From: Bacillus sp. OV322
Lineage (GTDB): Bacteria > Bacillota > Bacilli > Bacillales > DSM-1321
Direction of reading: 5' to 3'
Length of the DNA stretch: 64,000 nucleotides
NCBI RefSeq assembly: GCF_900112495.1
Contig: NZ_FOMA01000002.1
Span: 434,001 to 498,000 of the forward strand
Of the stretch, positions 54,879-64,000 are shown piece after piece. The notes below the pieces were generated by a model. It worked only from the letters and a program-made list of their open reading frames with translations, made no database searches and was not told the DNA's origin. The number at the start of each line of letters is the position of its first letter. Within the stretch, counting starts at the first letter, position 1. The position numbers were made by a program, and so were the translations under genes.

Positions 54879-54993
54879 CTGCAAAAACCGCTGATAAAAT
54901 TCCAATAAATATGTTAATAATACCAGGAAGGGAAAGGCTTTGTTGGACAAGAACAGCTGTGTATTTTCGTACATTCCCTCCTTTGATTAAGTT

Positions 54994-55016
54994 CGGGAAA
55001 TAGGGTCTGACCCCAT
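54994..55016. repeat. GGGGTCTGACCCC repeat, copy 2
   Basis: CGGGAAATAGGGTCTGACCCC, one mismatch to the core. Confidence 0.8.
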
Positions 55017-55163
55017 AATGCTTGACGGGGATGCGGAGGAGGGGTAAACTGTTAATAACTTCACCATGTTAGTATGTTAGCGAACTAAAGGATTTTGATT
55101 TTTTTGTTTAGTTTATTTTATTTTTAATATAGAGGGATATTTTTCTGAAGGGTGTGTGTTCAT

Positions 55164-56333
55164 GTGACCAAGCCGTTTATGTTTGAGAAGCCTTTGGGCA
55201 TGAGAGATACGCTTCCGTTGTTATATGAAACGAAAGCTGCTGTGAGGAATGCCATCAGTTCCACTATAAAGAGGTGGGGATATCAGTTTATTGAAACCCC
55301 GGCCCTTGAGTTTTATGAAACAATCGGGGAAGCGTCAGCAATATTGGATCAGCAGCTGTTTAAGCTTCTTGATCAGCAGGGCAATACCCTTGTGCTTCGG
55401 CCTGATATGACGGCGCCGATTGCCCGGGTGGCTGCTTCCAAGCTTTTGAAGCAGCAGATTCCCTTAAGGCTTGCTTATTCAGCGAATGTTTATCGCGCGC
55501 AGCAGAGAGAGGGAGGGCGTCCCGCCGAGTTTGAGCAGCTGGGTATAGAATGCATCGGCGATCATTCAATCAGTTCGGATGCAGAAATCATTTCTTTATT
55601 AACAGAAGTCCTGCAGGGAGCGGGCTTAGAAGAATTTAAAATCTCGATTGGTCATATCGGATTTCTTCAGGAGTTATTTATCAGCATTTTAGGGACTGAA
55701 GAAAGAGCTTCCGTTTTACGGAAATTTTTATATGAAAAAAATTATGTAGGATATAGGGAGCATGTTAAATCGCTTTCGCTTTCATCTATTGATAAACAAA
55801 GATTATTGGAGTTCATTAATTTGAGAGGGTCAGAGGATATTTTAACAAAAGCCATGGACCTGCTTGAAAATGGCCAGGGAAGACAGACGCTTTCTTCTCT
55901 TAAGGAATTGTCGGATCAATTAAATGATTATGGCATAAGTGAATTTGTCAGCTTTGACTTGACACTAGTCAGTCATATGAGCTATTACACGGGTGCTTTA
56001 TTCGAGGTGTATGCAGATAAGGCAAGCGCTCCGATCGGAAACGGCGGAAGATATGACAGCCTGCTCAATAAATTTGGGTGGAAGGCCCCGGCAACAGGAT
56101 TTGCCATCAGGATGGACAGGCTGACGGAAACAATTGGCGAGCTTGATGAAGCTCCTTCTGCTCAGTGCATCATTTATAGTCCGGAAAGAAGAAAAGAAGC
56201 AATTGAGTCTGCAAGGAAGCTGCGTGCTGAAGGAAAAAATGTGTCCATTCAGGATATAAGCTCTGTACAAAATGTTGATGCATTTGCCCGTACTTTTTCT
56301 GAGGTCCATTTTTATATAGGAAAGGAGAGCTGA
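55164..56333 (+). CDS. hisZ: ATP phosphoribosyltransferase regulatory subunit HisZ
   Basis: A 389-residue histidyl-tRNA-synthetase paralogue: [59 protein letters not shown] and [22 protein letters not shown]. It lacks the anticodon-binding domain and serves as an essential partner of short-form HisG. Start taken as GTG at 55164, because the GAAGGG Shine-Dalgarno overlaps the earlier in-frame GTG at 55152. First gene of the his operon. Confidence 0.93.
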   Translation: MTKPFMFEKPLGMRDTLPLLYETKAAVRNAISSTIKRWGYQFIETPALEFYETIGEASAILDQQLFKLLDQQGNTLVLRPDMTAPIARVAASKLLKQQIPLRLAYSANVYRAQQREGGRPAEFEQLGIECIGDHSISSDAEIISLLTEVLQGAGLEEFKISIGHIGFLQELFISILGTEERASVLRKFLYEKNYVGYREHVKSLSLSSIDKQRLLEFINLRGSEDILTKAMDLLENGQGRQTLSSLKELSDQLNDYGISEFVSFDLTLVSHMSYYTGALFEVYADKASAPIGNGGRYDSLLNKFGWKAPATGFAIRMDRLTETIGELDEAPSAQCIIYSPERRKEAIESARKLRAEGKNVSIQDISSVQNVDAFARTFSEVHFYIGKES

Positions 56334-56335
56334 AG

Positions 56336-56962
56336 ATGAGGAGTTTTTTAACAATTGCCATGCCTAAAGGAAGAATTTTTGAAGAAGCGGCAGAGCTGTT
56401 AAGAAAAGCCGGGTTTCAGCTTCCTGATGAATTTGATGATTCCCGAAAACTGATACTTGAAGTGGCAGAAGAAAATCTGCGCTTTATATTGGCGAAGCCC
56501 ATGGATGTTGTTACATATGTTGAGCATGGCGTGGCAGATATCGGGATTGCCGGGAAAGATGTGATGCTTGAGGAGGAACGGGATGTTTATGAGCTGCTGG
56601 ATCTGAAAATCAGCGCATGCCGTCTTGCTGTAGCAGGGCTTCCTGACACGAAGATCAGTGATATTGCGCCAAAGGTAGCGAGCAAATATCCGAATATAGC
56701 TTCAAGCTATTTCCGCGAGCAGGGTGAGCAGGTCGAAATTATCAAATTAAATGGTTCTATCGAATTGGCTCCATTAATCGGTTTGGCAGAGCGGATTGTG
56801 GATATTGTATCTACAGGGCAGACATTAAAGGAAAATGGCCTTATTGAATATGCAATGATAGCTGAGGTTACTTCACGTTTGGTCGCTAATCCTGTGAGTT
56901 ATCGGATCAAAGAAGGCAGAATCACAGAAATAGTTGATCGTCTGGCAGCAATTATTTCATGA
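56336..56962 (+). CDS. hisG: ATP phosphoribosyltransferase, short form
   Basis: A 208-residue enzyme catalysing the first histidine step, PRPP + ATP to phosphoribosyl-ATP. Opens with [40 protein letters not shown] and [14 protein letters not shown] follow. It lacks the C-terminal regulatory domain of long HisG, consistent with the adjacent hisZ. Confidence 0.97.
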   Translation: MRSFLTIAMPKGRIFEEAAELLRKAGFQLPDEFDDSRKLILEVAEENLRFILAKPMDVVTYVEHGVADIGIAGKDVMLEEERDVYELLDLKISACRLAVAGLPDTKISDIAPKVASKYPNIASSYFREQGEQVEIIKLNGSIELAPLIGLAERIVDIVSTGQTLKENGLIEYAMIAEVTSRLVANPVSYRIKEGRITEIVDRLAAIIS

Positions 56963-56986
56963 GCGGAAGAAAAGAGGTGCGGGAAG

Positions 56987-58264
56987 TTGAGGATTGAAAA
57001 ATTTTCAGAAGGAATATCTTTAAAGCGTTCTGTTGATTCAGGTACAGCAGAGCAGCGGAGAGTAGTTCAGGAAATTATCGATGGCGTGAGGAACGGCGGA
57101 GATGGTGCATTGCTGCGGTATACCGAGAAATTTGACGGTGTTTTTCCAGATAGTTTAAGAGTGACCGAAGAAGAGATGAATGAAGCTTATGGAGCTTTGA
57201 GCGAAGAGGAAATTTCCATCATCCGCGAAGCTGCTGACAATATTCGTTCTTTCCACCAAAAGCAGGTACGCAATTCCTGGATCACGACAGATGAAACCGG
57301 ATCGTTGCTCGGGCAAAAAATCACCCCGCTTGATGCGGTGGGCGTGTATGTGCCAGGAGGGACTGCGACCTATCCATCATCCGTACTCATGAATGTAATA
57401 CCAGCCATTGCTGCAGGGGTGGAGCGGATTGTAATGGTATCGCCTCCTGGAAAAGACGGGAAGCTGAATGCTGCGGTTCTTGCGGCTGCATTAATTGCTG
57501 GAGTTACAGAAATATACAAAGCTGGCGGGGCACAGGTTATTGCAGCTCTTGCCTACGGAACAGAGACAATCAAGAAGGTTGATAAAATTGTAGGACCGGG
57601 TAATATCTATGTGGCCCTTGCTAAAAGAGAAGTGTTCGGGGACGTAGCGATTGATATGATTGCCGGACCGAGCGAGATTGCGGTACTGGCTGATGAAACG
57701 GCCTCAGCAAACGAAATTGCGGCAGATTTGCTTTCACAGGCAGAACATGACACAAGAGCCTGCAGTGTGTTAATTACAACCTCCATGGAGCTGGCAAATC
57801 AGGCTGTACTCGAAGTGGAAAGCCAGCTTGAAAGCCTGCCAAGAAAAGATATAGCAGAAGCAGCCATTCGCGATTATGGAAGAGTGATTGTCTGCAGCGG
57901 ATTAAACGAAGCCATTGCTGCCGTAAATGAACTGGCACCGGAGCATTTGGAAATACTGACGGCTGAACCTATGGAAGTAATGGCAAAAATCCGCCATGCG
58001 GGGGCCATTTTTATTGGCCGCTTCAGCTCTGAACCTGTTGGAGATTACTTTGCTGGACCAAACCATGTACTTCCTACAAACGGAACAGCCAGATTTTCAA
58101 GTCCGCTGAATGTAGACGACTTTCAAAAAAAATCAAGCATCATCAAATACAGTGAAGAAGCATTCCGGAAAAACCAAGCAAAAATCACTGCGTTTGCACG
58201 CCTGGAAGGACTCGAAGCACACGCACGTGCCATCGAAGCGCGCAAACCGGGAAATGGGGTCTGA
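56987..58264 (+). CDS. hisD: Histidinol dehydrogenase
   Basis: A 425-residue zinc enzyme that oxidises histidinol to histidine in two NAD-dependent steps. GPGNIYVALAKREVFGDVAI is the family signature, DLLSQAEHDTRACS the zinc/catalytic His region, and FAGPNHVLPT a conserved C-terminal block. TTG start with AGAGGTG. The last residues (KPGNGV) and the TGA stop are encoded by a GGGGTCTGACCCC repeat, so the C-terminus has been rewritten. The gap to hisB is 130 bp, larger than elsewhere in the operon. Confidence 0.95.
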   Translation: MRIEKFSEGISLKRSVDSGTAEQRRVVQEIIDGVRNGGDGALLRYTEKFDGVFPDSLRVTEEEMNEAYGALSEEEISIIREAADNIRSFHQKQVRNSWITTDETGSLLGQKITPLDAVGVYVPGGTATYPSSVLMNVIPAIAAGVERIVMVSPPGKDGKLNAAVLAAALIAGVTEIYKAGGAQVIAALAYGTETIKKVDKIVGPGNIYVALAKREVFGDVAIDMIAGPSEIAVLADETASANEIAADLLSQAEHDTRACSVLITTSMELANQAVLEVESQLESLPRKDIAEAAIRDYGRVIVCSGLNEAIAAVNELAPEHLEILTAEPMEVMAKIRHAGAIFIGRFSSEPVGDYFAGPNHVLPTNGTARFSSPLNVDDFQKKSSIIKYSEEAFRKNQAKITAFARLEGLEAHARAIEARKPGNGV

Positions 58265-58272
58265 CCCCCGGG
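58247..58272. repeat. GGGGTCTGACCCC repeat, copy 3, overlapping the hisD stop
   Basis: CCGGGAAATGGGGTCTGACC followed by CCCGGG. The TGA of GGTCTGACC is the hisD stop. Confidence 0.85.
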
Positions 58273-58323
58273 CGGTAAACGAAATAGCAGGTGCACCAAG
58301 GGTTTTGGTGCTTGGGAGTTATT

Positions 58324-58346
58324 TGGGAAATGGGGTCTGACCCCAA
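58324..58346. repeat. GGGGTCTGACCCC repeat, copy 4
   Basis: TGGGAAATGGGGTCTGACCC, between hisD and hisB. A GCACCAA-GGG-TTTTGGTGC hairpin lies between copies 3 and 4. Confidence 0.85.
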
Positions 58347-58394
58347 AAAGGGACCATTAAAGTACCATTAAGGGACCAAGAAGGAGGATGTGTG

Positions 58395-58982
58395 ATGGAG
58401 CGTTCAGGGTTTGTGGAGAGGAAGACGAGTGAGACGTTTGTGAGGCTTGAGCTGGGGATTGATGGTGAAGGGAATGCTTTGATTGAGACGGGTGTTCCTT
58501 TTATGACACATATGCTGGATTTATTCACGAAGCATGGCCACTTTGATCTGAATGTGGATGCAAAGGGCGACATTGAAGTGGATGACCACCATACAACAGA
58601 GGATATCGGCATTTGCCTTGGACAGGCGTTCTTGGAGGCGCTTGGCGATAAAAAGGGGATTAAGCGCTATGGTAATGCATTCGTGCCTATGGATGAAGCA
58701 TTGGCACAGGTTGTTGTTGATTTGAGCAACAGGCCGCATCTGGAGTTCCGTGCGGAATTCCCCTCTCAGAAGGTCGGCACCTTTGATACAGAGCTGGTGC
58801 ATGAATTTCTATGGAAGCTGGCTCTTGAGGCAAGAATGAATCTGCATGTTATCGTTCATTATGGCCAAAACACCCACCATATGATTGAAGCGGTATTCAA
58901 AGCTTTAGGCAGGGCACTAAACGAGGCATCTTCCATAGATCCGCAGGTGAAAGGCATTCCTTCCACGAAAGGGATGTTATAA
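58395..58982 (+). CDS. hisB: Imidazoleglycerol-phosphate dehydratase
   Basis: A 195-residue monofunctional dehydratase (no phosphatase domain). DVDAKGDIEVDDHHTTEDIG and HVIVHYGQNTHHMIEAVFKA carry the manganese-binding His clusters. ATG at 58395 has AGGAGG 7 nt upstream; GTG at 58392 is an alternative. Next gene starts directly after the stop. Confidence 0.96.
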   Translation: MERSGFVERKTSETFVRLELGIDGEGNALIETGVPFMTHMLDLFTKHGHFDLNVDAKGDIEVDDHHTTEDIGICLGQAFLEALGDKKGIKRYGNAFVPMDEALAQVVVDLSNRPHLEFRAEFPSQKVGTFDTELVHEFLWKLALEARMNLHVIVHYGQNTHHMIEAVFKALGRALNEASSIDPQVKGIPSTKGML

Positions 58983-59618
58983 ATGATCGGCATTGTCGAC
59001 TATGGCATGGGGAATTTATTCAGCGTCAGTAAGGCGCTTGAAAGACTCGGGGCAGATTCATTCATTTCTGATGATCCAAAGCACCTTTCAAAATCATCAG
59101 GCATCATTCTTCCTGGAGTCGGGTCCTTCAAGGATGCCATGGGCCTTCTCAATGAACAAAATCTTACTGGCTTTTTGCAGGAATATGCCGATCGCGGCGG
59201 GTGGCTTCTTGGCATATGCCTCGGCATGCAGCTGCTGTTTGAAAGCAGCGAAGAAAATGGAAATACAAAAGGCCTTTCCTTGCTGCCTGGAGATGTAATC
59301 CGATTTCAGGGGACGGACAGTGAGGGTGCTTCCTACAAAGTTCCCCATATGGGCTGGAATCATCTTGCTTTCCGCGGAGAGTCCCCGATACTGGCGGGGC
59401 TCAAGGAGGATTATGTATACTTCGTCCATTCCTATTATGTTCGCACAAAGGATGCAGAAGTGGTGAAAGCATCCGCAAAATATGATGTGGATGTACCGGC
59501 GGTTGTCGGCAAAGGAAATGTTTTCGGCATGCAATTTCACCCGGAAAAAAGCGGGGATATGGGCATGTCGCTTTTGAAAAATTATCTGGAATTAGTGGAG
59601 GGGAGAGTTCGGGCATGA
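58983..59618 (+). CDS. hisH: Imidazole glycerol phosphate synthase, glutaminase subunit
   Basis: A 211-residue class-I amidotransferase that supplies ammonia to His[18 protein letters not shown] at the N-terminus, [10 protein letters not shown] with the nucleophile Cys, and MQFHPEKSG with the His-x-Glu pair. Overlaps hisA by 4 bp. Confidence 0.97.
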   Translation: MIGIVDYGMGNLFSVSKALERLGADSFISDDPKHLSKSSGIILPGVGSFKDAMGLLNEQNLTGFLQEYADRGGWLLGICLGMQLLFESSEENGNTKGLSLLPGDVIRFQGTDSEGASYKVPHMGWNHLAFRGESPILAGLKEDYVYFVHSYYVRTKDAEVVKASAKYDVDVPAVVGKGNVFGMQFHPEKSGDMGMSLLKNYLELVEGRVRA

Positions 59619-60349
59619 CGGCTTTTACGATATATCCTGCAATTGATATGCTCGGCGGAAACTGCGTACGCCTGATTCAGGGAGATTACAGTCAGGAAAC
59701 GGTTTATGGAAACTCTCCTTTTGATATGGCCAAGTCCTTTGCCGGGCAAGGTGCGGAATGGATCCATATGGTCGACCTTGATGGCGCAAAAGCGGGCGAG
59801 AGGAAAAATGATGCGTTTGTGATTAAGGCAGCGAATGAACTGCAGGCCAAGATCCAGATAGGCGGGGGAATAAGGAGTGAGCGGGATGTGACCCATTACC
59901 TTGAAAATGGAATTGAGAGAGTGATCCTTGGCAGTGCTGCTGTTTCAGATCCTGCTTTTACAAAGGATATGATCCGGCGCTATGGAAGCCGAATTGCAAT
60001 TGGGATAGACGCAAAGGACGGCATGGCAGCAACACACGGCTGGCTCCAGACTTCAGAAACGAAGGCGGTCGAGCTTGGAAAAGCATTGGCTGATGCAGGA
60101 GCTGAAGTTTTCATAGTAACAGATATTGCAACAGACGGCATGCTTTCCGGGCCGAATATCGGGGGAATTGTAACTATGGCAGAAGAAACAGGAAAGCAGG
60201 TCATCGCCTCAGGCGGCATCAGCTCACTTGAGGACATTGCGGCCCTAAGGGAGTATCAGGCGAATGGCGTGATAGGGGCCATTATTGGCAAAGCGCTTTA
60301 TACAAACCGTTTTACAGTCCGTGAAGCACTTAAAAGGGTGAGTGATTGA
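59615..60349 (+). CDS. hisA: ProFAR isomerase
   Basis: A 244-residue (beta/alpha)8 barrel: [20 protein letters not shown] with the catalytic Asp, [13 protein letters not shown], and [16 protein letters not shown] with the second Asp. Converts ProFAR to PRFAR. Confidence 0.97.
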   Translation: MTAFTIYPAIDMLGGNCVRLIQGDYSQETVYGNSPFDMAKSFAGQGAEWIHMVDLDGAKAGERKNDAFVIKAANELQAKIQIGGGIRSERDVTHYLENGIERVILGSAAVSDPAFTKDMIRRYGSRIAIGIDAKDGMAATHGWLQTSETKAVELGKALADAGAEVFIVTDIATDGMLSGPNIGGIVTMAEETGKQVIASGGISSLEDIAALREYQANGVIGAIIGKALYTNRFTVREALKRVSD

Positions 60350-61108
60350 ATGCTGACAAAAAGAATCATTCCATGCCTGGATGTGAAGGATGGAAGAGTT
60401 GTCAAAGGTGTGCAATTTGTATCGCTTAGAGACGCTGGAGATCCTGTGGAATTAGCTGGATTTTATGATAAAGAAGGTGCGGACGAACTGGTTTTTCTTG
60501 ATATTTCTGCTTCCCACGAAGGACGCCAGACAATGGCTGAAGTGGTCAAATCAGTCGCTGCAAGTCTTGCCATTCCATTCACTGTCGGCGGAGGCATCAA
60601 TTCGCTTGAAGATATGAAAAGAATCCTGCGTGCAGGTGCGGATAAAGTTTCCTTAAACACAGCAGCAGTATTGAGGCCAGAACTGATTAATGAAGGTGCA
60701 GATTACTTCGGTTCACAGTGCATTGTGATTGCCATTGATGCCCGCTTTGATGAAGAGCTTGGGTCATGGCGGGTATATACTCATGGAGGAAGGAAGCCTG
60801 CTGATTATGAAGCAATAGAATGGGCCAAGGAAGCTGTAAGACGGGGAGCGGGCGAAATCCTGCTTACAAGCATGGATAATGACGGAGAAAAACAAGGATT
60901 TAACATTCAATTGACGAAGGCGGTCAGTGAAGCGGTTCATGTTCCAGTCATTGCCTCAGGAGGCGCTGGGAATGCCGGACATTTTAAGACAGCTTTTCAG
61001 GAAGGCAAAGCAGATGCAGCGCTTGCCGCTTCCATTTTTCATTATAAAGAGACATCTGTCAAACAAGTGAAGGATTATCTAAAACAACAAGGGGTGATTG
61101 TAAGATGA
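60350..61108 (+). CDS. hisF: Imidazole glycerol phosphate synthase, cyclase subunit
   Basis: A 252-residue barrel homologous to His[20 protein letters not shown] holds the catalytic Asp, [11 protein letters not shown], and [20 protein letters not shown]; the second catalytic Asp lies in [10 protein letters not shown]. Starts at the base after the hisA stop. Confidence 0.97.
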   Translation: MLTKRIIPCLDVKDGRVVKGVQFVSLRDAGDPVELAGFYDKEGADELVFLDISASHEGRQTMAEVVKSVAASLAIPFTVGGGINSLEDMKRILRAGADKVSLNTAAVLRPELINEGADYFGSQCIVIAIDARFDEELGSWRVYTHGGRKPADYEAIEWAKEAVRRGAGEILLTSMDNDGEKQGFNIQLTKAVSEAVHVPVIASGGAGNAGHFKTAFQEGKADAALAASIFHYKETSVKQVKDYLKQQGVIVR

Positions 61109-61743
61109 ATGCCGAAAACATTAAATATGATGAAAAAGGACTGGTACCTGCAATTGTTCAGAATGCTGAAACAGGGGAAGTCCTGACACTCGCCTATATG
61201 AATCAAGAATCTTTGAACTTATCGATTGGAAAAGGGGAGACCTGGTTCTTCAGCCGATCCCGGAATGAACTTTGGCATAAAGGAGAGACAAGCGGCAATA
61301 CGCAAAAAATCAAAGAAATTATATATGACTGTGATCAGGATTCCCTTGTCGTAAAGGTCATTCCGCAGGGCCCGGCCTGCCACAAAGGAACTCAAAGCTG
61401 CTTTACGGAAAAATTGTATGAAAGCAAGGAAACCGGCTCAGCCGTCCGACCGGATGCAGCGTTTCTGTTCGAGCTTGAATCCTTGATTGAGACCCGCAAG
61501 AAGACGATGCCTGAAGGATCATATACTACATATCTATTTAACGAGGGTGTAGATAAAATTCTTAAAAAGGTAGGTGAAGAAGCATCTGAAGTAATTATTG
61601 CCGCTAAAAACCGCGATCACGGGGAGCTTTCGTGGGAGACAGCAGACTTGCTTTATCACCTGCTTGTGCTGCTGCAGGAACAGGAACTTCCGCTTCAGGA
61701 AGTGCTGTCTGTTTTGAAAAAGAGACATGCTGAAAAAGAATGA
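61105..61743 (+). CDS. hisI: Bifunctional phosphoribosyl-AMP cyclohydrolase/phosphoribosyl-ATP pyrophosphatase
   Basis: A 212-residue HisI-HisE fusion. N-terminal cyclohydrolase: [40 protein letters not shown] (zinc Cys). C-terminal MazG-like PRA-PH domain: [32 protein letters not shown]. Overlaps hisF by 4 bp; ends the his operon. Confidence 0.97.
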   Translation: MNAENIKYDEKGLVPAIVQNAETGEVLTLAYMNQESLNLSIGKGETWFFSRSRNELWHKGETSGNTQKIKEIIYDCDQDSLVVKVIPQGPACHKGTQSCFTEKLYESKETGSAVRPDAAFLFELESLIETRKKTMPEGSYTTYLFNEGVDKILKKVGEEASEVIIAAKNRDHGELSWETADLLYHLLVLLQEQELPLQEVLSVLKKRHAEKE

Positions 61744-61760
61744 TAATCTGAATAGCAAAA

Positions 61761-61795
61761 AAGAAGAGAGGAGCTGATCCTCTCTTCTTTTTGTT
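61761..61795. terminator. Terminator of the his operon
   Basis: AAGAAGAGAGGA-GCTGA-TCCTCTCTTCTT then TTTG; it abuts the stop of the convergent PAP2 gene. Confidence 0.85.
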
Positions 61796-62451
61796 TAAAA
61801 GGCCTGATAGTCCTGTTTGCTTTTCTCCCTTGCCACCTTGAAGGAGGGGAGTGTCACTTTAAAGAATATTGCATGCATGCCGGCCGCGATTAATAGCCCG
61901 CCCACTAAGTCTAGAAATACATGCTGTTTTACGAATAGTGTCGAAAGAATAATTAAAGCTCCTATCGTATGAATCGTCCATTTCCGGACTGCTCCTGTTT
62001 TCTTAAAATGGAAGGATGTCATCATAATCAGGCTGGTTGTCAGCACGTGAATGCTCGGGAAACAATTAAAAGGTTCATCGTTGCTGTAAATCAGCATAAC
62101 AAGAGCCGACAGCATGCCCTTTCCTTCGACTGAAGGCCGGGGTACGGTAGTCTGGAAAAAATAATAAATGGCAAAACAAATGATTTCTCCAAGGGCAATG
62201 GACCAGATGGTTTTCCAGTACAGGGCCGAATTCTTGTGCCAAAATATAAACAGATAGCCAAAAATGAAGGCATACCAGATGATATAAGGAACAATAAAAA
62301 CAGACAGAAACGGAATTTTATCATCAATGGGCATTGATATATTAACAGCCTCACGAGGATGAGTGTTCAGCCAGGTGTACAGCAGGCTTAAAATAGGAAA
62401 AATTAATAATCCGGATAAATCGAATAACTTAAAAAGTGCTTTCTTTGACAT
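61795..62451 (-). CDS. PAP2-family membrane phosphatase-like protein
   Basis: A 218-residue protein with about six helices. The PAP2 catalytic motifs are partly visible: TTVPRPSVEG, CFPSIHVLTTSLI (second His) and STLFVKQHVFLDLVGG (third motif His and Asp). Resembles inositol-phosphorylceramide-synthase/PAP2-like proteins of Bacillus. Substrate, perhaps a lipid phosphate, is unknown. AAGGAG precedes the ATG. Confidence 0.85.
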   Translation of the reverse strand: MSKKALFKLFDLSGLLIFPILSLLYTWLNTHPREAVNISMPIDDKIPFLSVFIVPYIIWYAFIFGYLFIFWHKNSALYWKTIWSIALGEIICFAIYYFFQTTVPRPSVEGKGMLSALVMLIYSNDEPFNCFPSIHVLTTSLIMMTSFHFKKTGAVRKWTIHTIGALIILSTLFVKQHVFLDLVGGLLIAAGMHAIFFKVTLPSFKVAREKSKQDYQAF

Positions 62452-62532
62452 AACTTGCTCCTTAAGATGGGAATTTTATAGAACTTTTATATGGTCTGCT
62501 CCTCTGAACAGGCGGTTTAGCTTTATATTGAA

Positions 62533-62643
62533 TCCAGCTGCAGCGCCAAGCCCCTCGAGGTCATAAGTGAAACGAAGGCAAAGGGCGCCTTCTAATTCTT
62601 GCGCGCCTTATGCTGGTCGGGGCTGAACAGGCGCTTCCGCTTT
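62533..62643 (+). repeat. Dispersed Bacillaceae-type hairpin repeat
   Basis: CCAGCTGCAGCGCCAAGCCC, CTCGAGGTCATAAGTGAAAC ... TTATGCTGGTCGGGGCTGAA, CAGGCGCTTCCGC. The ends AGCGCCAAGCCCC and GGGGCTGAACAGGCGCT pair imperfectly. From memory this is a very common interspersed element in Bacillaceae genomes. It lies in the 62452-62887 gap, which otherwise contains only presumed promoter DNA. Confidence 0.65.
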
Positions 62644-62887
62644 ATATATACATATCCATTATCCCATCTTATTAATCCTATCCACAAGTGTAATGGATAG
62701 AAAGGCTTATTTTTTAATTTTTTTGAGGAAGAACTGGATAAAGGAGGGTTTTTTGTTTTAAGGAGCGGGGTGAATAGTGTGTTTGGCGGTTTTTAAGACT
62801 GAAACGATTATCCTATGCGGCGGTTCCTTATATCCTCATATATATGGTATACTACTATATCTAAACAACTTGAATGTGGAGGATTTC

Positions 62888-64000
62888 ATGAGCAAAGACT
62901 CTAAACTTAGCCAAACTGCTAAAATATTTTCCTTTCATCCGACTGGGGAATATTATTTTACCAAGGGATTAAAAGCCTATCACAGACGTGATTTATATAA
63001 TGCGAAAAAATACCTGGAACGGGCAATGGAGCTGGAGCCATCAGAACCAATGATTGCCTGCCAGCTCGCCATAACGTGTACAGAAATTGGCGAATATGCC
63101 TATTCCAATAATCTGCTGGAAAATATACTGGATGTTCTGGATCCTTTCATGACAGAATGCCACTATTTTCTGGCCAATAACTATGCACATCTTGGCATGT
63201 TCAAGGAAGCATACCGGCATGCCAGCTCATATCTTAATAAAGAGGAAGACGGAGAGTTCAGCGAAGATGCCGAGGATCTTCTTGATTTGATTACTTTTGA
63301 ATCAGATGAAACCGAGGAAAGCCTGAACCTGCAGGACGGCCTGATTTTCAAGCAGGAGCAGGCTAAGGAATACCTTGAAGCAGGGAATTTCCCGAAAGCC
63401 ATTGATGTGCTTAAGGAAACGATTGAGGAGTATCAGGATTATTGGTCTGCATATAACAACCTGGCACTTGCTTATTTTTATCTCGGCAAAATCGATGAAG
63501 CATTCGAAACACTTGAAGATGTGCTCGAAAAGAGTCCGGGGAACCTGCATGCATTATGCAACTTGGTTGTTTTCAATCATTATCAGCATAATGAAGAAAA
63601 GGTCGAGGAATTGGTGGAGGCACTGGACAAAATCAGGCCTATGCTTTTTGAGCAGCGCTTTAAGCTCGGGGCTACCTTCGCTTTAATCGGGAAGTACTCG
63701 TTGGCATTTAAGTGGCTGAGACAGCTGCAAAAGCAGGGATTTGAAGGAGACGGCACTTTTTATTATTGGCTCGCGGCCTCTGCCTTTCATTTAGGTCATG
63801 AAAACACGGCTCACCAGGCCTGGAAGCGCGTGGTTGAAATCAATCCTGAAAAAGAAGGACTGGAACCATGGGGTGACATGAATGCAAGCGTAAATGGCTT
63901 TGAGCACCATCTGCCATCTATCATCAAGAGGCTGGAAAGTGACTTTACAGAAGAAAGGCTGTTTGCCATTTTTCTTGCTAAGCATTCTTCCCAAAAAAAG
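62888..64000 (+). CDS. yvcD: Tetratricopeptide-repeat protein, YvcD-like (3' truncated by window edge)
   Basis: Open from ATG 62888 (GGAGG 6 nt upstream) to the last base, 371 codons without a stop. Starts MSKDSKLSQTAKIFSFHPTG, then successive TPR helices: YFTKGLKAYHRRDLYNAKKY, EPMIACQLAITCTEIGEYAY, CHYFLANNYAHLGMFKEAYR, YNNLAYFYLGKIDEAFETL-like repeats and YYWLAASAFHLGHENTAHQA. TPR proteins mediate protein-protein contacts. Position after the his operon matches B. subtilis yvcD. No partner is known. Confidence 0.85.
   Translation, partial: MSKDSKLSQTAKIFSFHPTGEYYFTKGLKAYHRRDLYNAKKYLERAMELEPSEPMIACQLAITCTEIGEYAYSNNLLENILDVLDPFMTECHYFLANNYAHLGMFKEAYRHASSYLNKEEDGEFSEDAEDLLDLITFESDETEESLNLQDGLIFKQEQAKEYLEAGNFPKAIDVLKETIEEYQDYWSAYNNLALAYFYLGKIDEAFETLEDVLEKSPGNLHALCNLVVFNHYQHNEEKVEELVEALDKIRPMLFEQRFKLGATFALIGKYSLAFKWLRQLQKQGFEGDGTFYYWLAASAFHLGHENTAHQAWKRVVEINPEKEGLEPWGDMNASVNGFEHHLPSIIKRLESDFTEERLFAIFLAKHSSQKK

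Overview
The window is low-GC Bacillaceae DNA. Many proteins are close to Bacillus subtilis ones (GltC, GltA/GltB, CsbA, UvrB/UvrA, YvlB, HprK, Lgt, PpaX, YvoF, the HisZ-containing his operon), Shine-Dalgarno sites are strong (AGGAGG), and TTG and GTG starts are frequent. The repeats suggest a Cytobacillus/Mesobacillus/B. firmus-like member, not B. subtilis itself. That placement is inference.

Layout. 1-0.7 kb: 3' end of a MinJ-type division-topology protein. 1.1-43 kb: a mixed, accessory-looking stretch separating minJ from csbA. In order it holds: a chemoreceptor with a xylose-binding-type lipoprotein; a tandem pair of IRG-like GTPases; a GNAT; an MHS transporter; uppP; a hemD-like gene; the glutamate synthase locus (gltC divergent from gltAB); a histidine phosphatase; an alpha/beta hydrolase; a P450; an SDR; a paired DUF606 transporter with an ArsR regulator; a lipoprotein; a CMD-family protein; a repeat-domain surface protein behind four tandem ECF-sigma-like promoters; a CPA2 antiporter; a deoxyribosyltransferase-like protein; a lysozyme-like protein; a large catalase (KatE); an NlpC/P60 hydrolase; YceI; an SH3b-amidase; and a decayed second catalase. 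43-64 kb: chromosomal backbone with csbA, uvrBA (LexA-box-like site), yvlB behind a textbook SigW-type promoter, a small amidase, hprK-lgt-yvoD-ppaX-yvoF, hisZGDBHAFI, a PAP2 membrane protein and the 5' part of the TPR gene yvcD.

Functional threads. Cell envelope: MinJ, UppP, Lgt, two amidases, lysozyme-like and NlpC/P60 enzymes, SigW-type yvlB, ECF-like surface gene. Nitrogen and amino acids: GltC/GltAB and the complete histidine pathway, including the HisZ needed by short-form HisG. Stress and repair: KatE, UvrAB, CsbA, GTPase pair.

The non-coding DNA is rich. Three intergenic arrays of degenerate 21-bp units are present, two of them the same family in opposite orientation. There is a roughly 200-230 bp MITE-like family (four copies plus two fragments) and a GGGGTCTGACCCC palindrome family clustered in the his region, one copy of which supplies the hisD stop codon. 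A 30-bp perfect palindrome lies between uvrA and yvlB. No rRNA, tRNA, CRISPR array, IS transposase or prophage module was seen. The strongest candidates for undescribed biology are the four tandem TGATCC-N16-CGTTAG promoters with their surface protein, the paired GTPases, and the 21-bp arrays.
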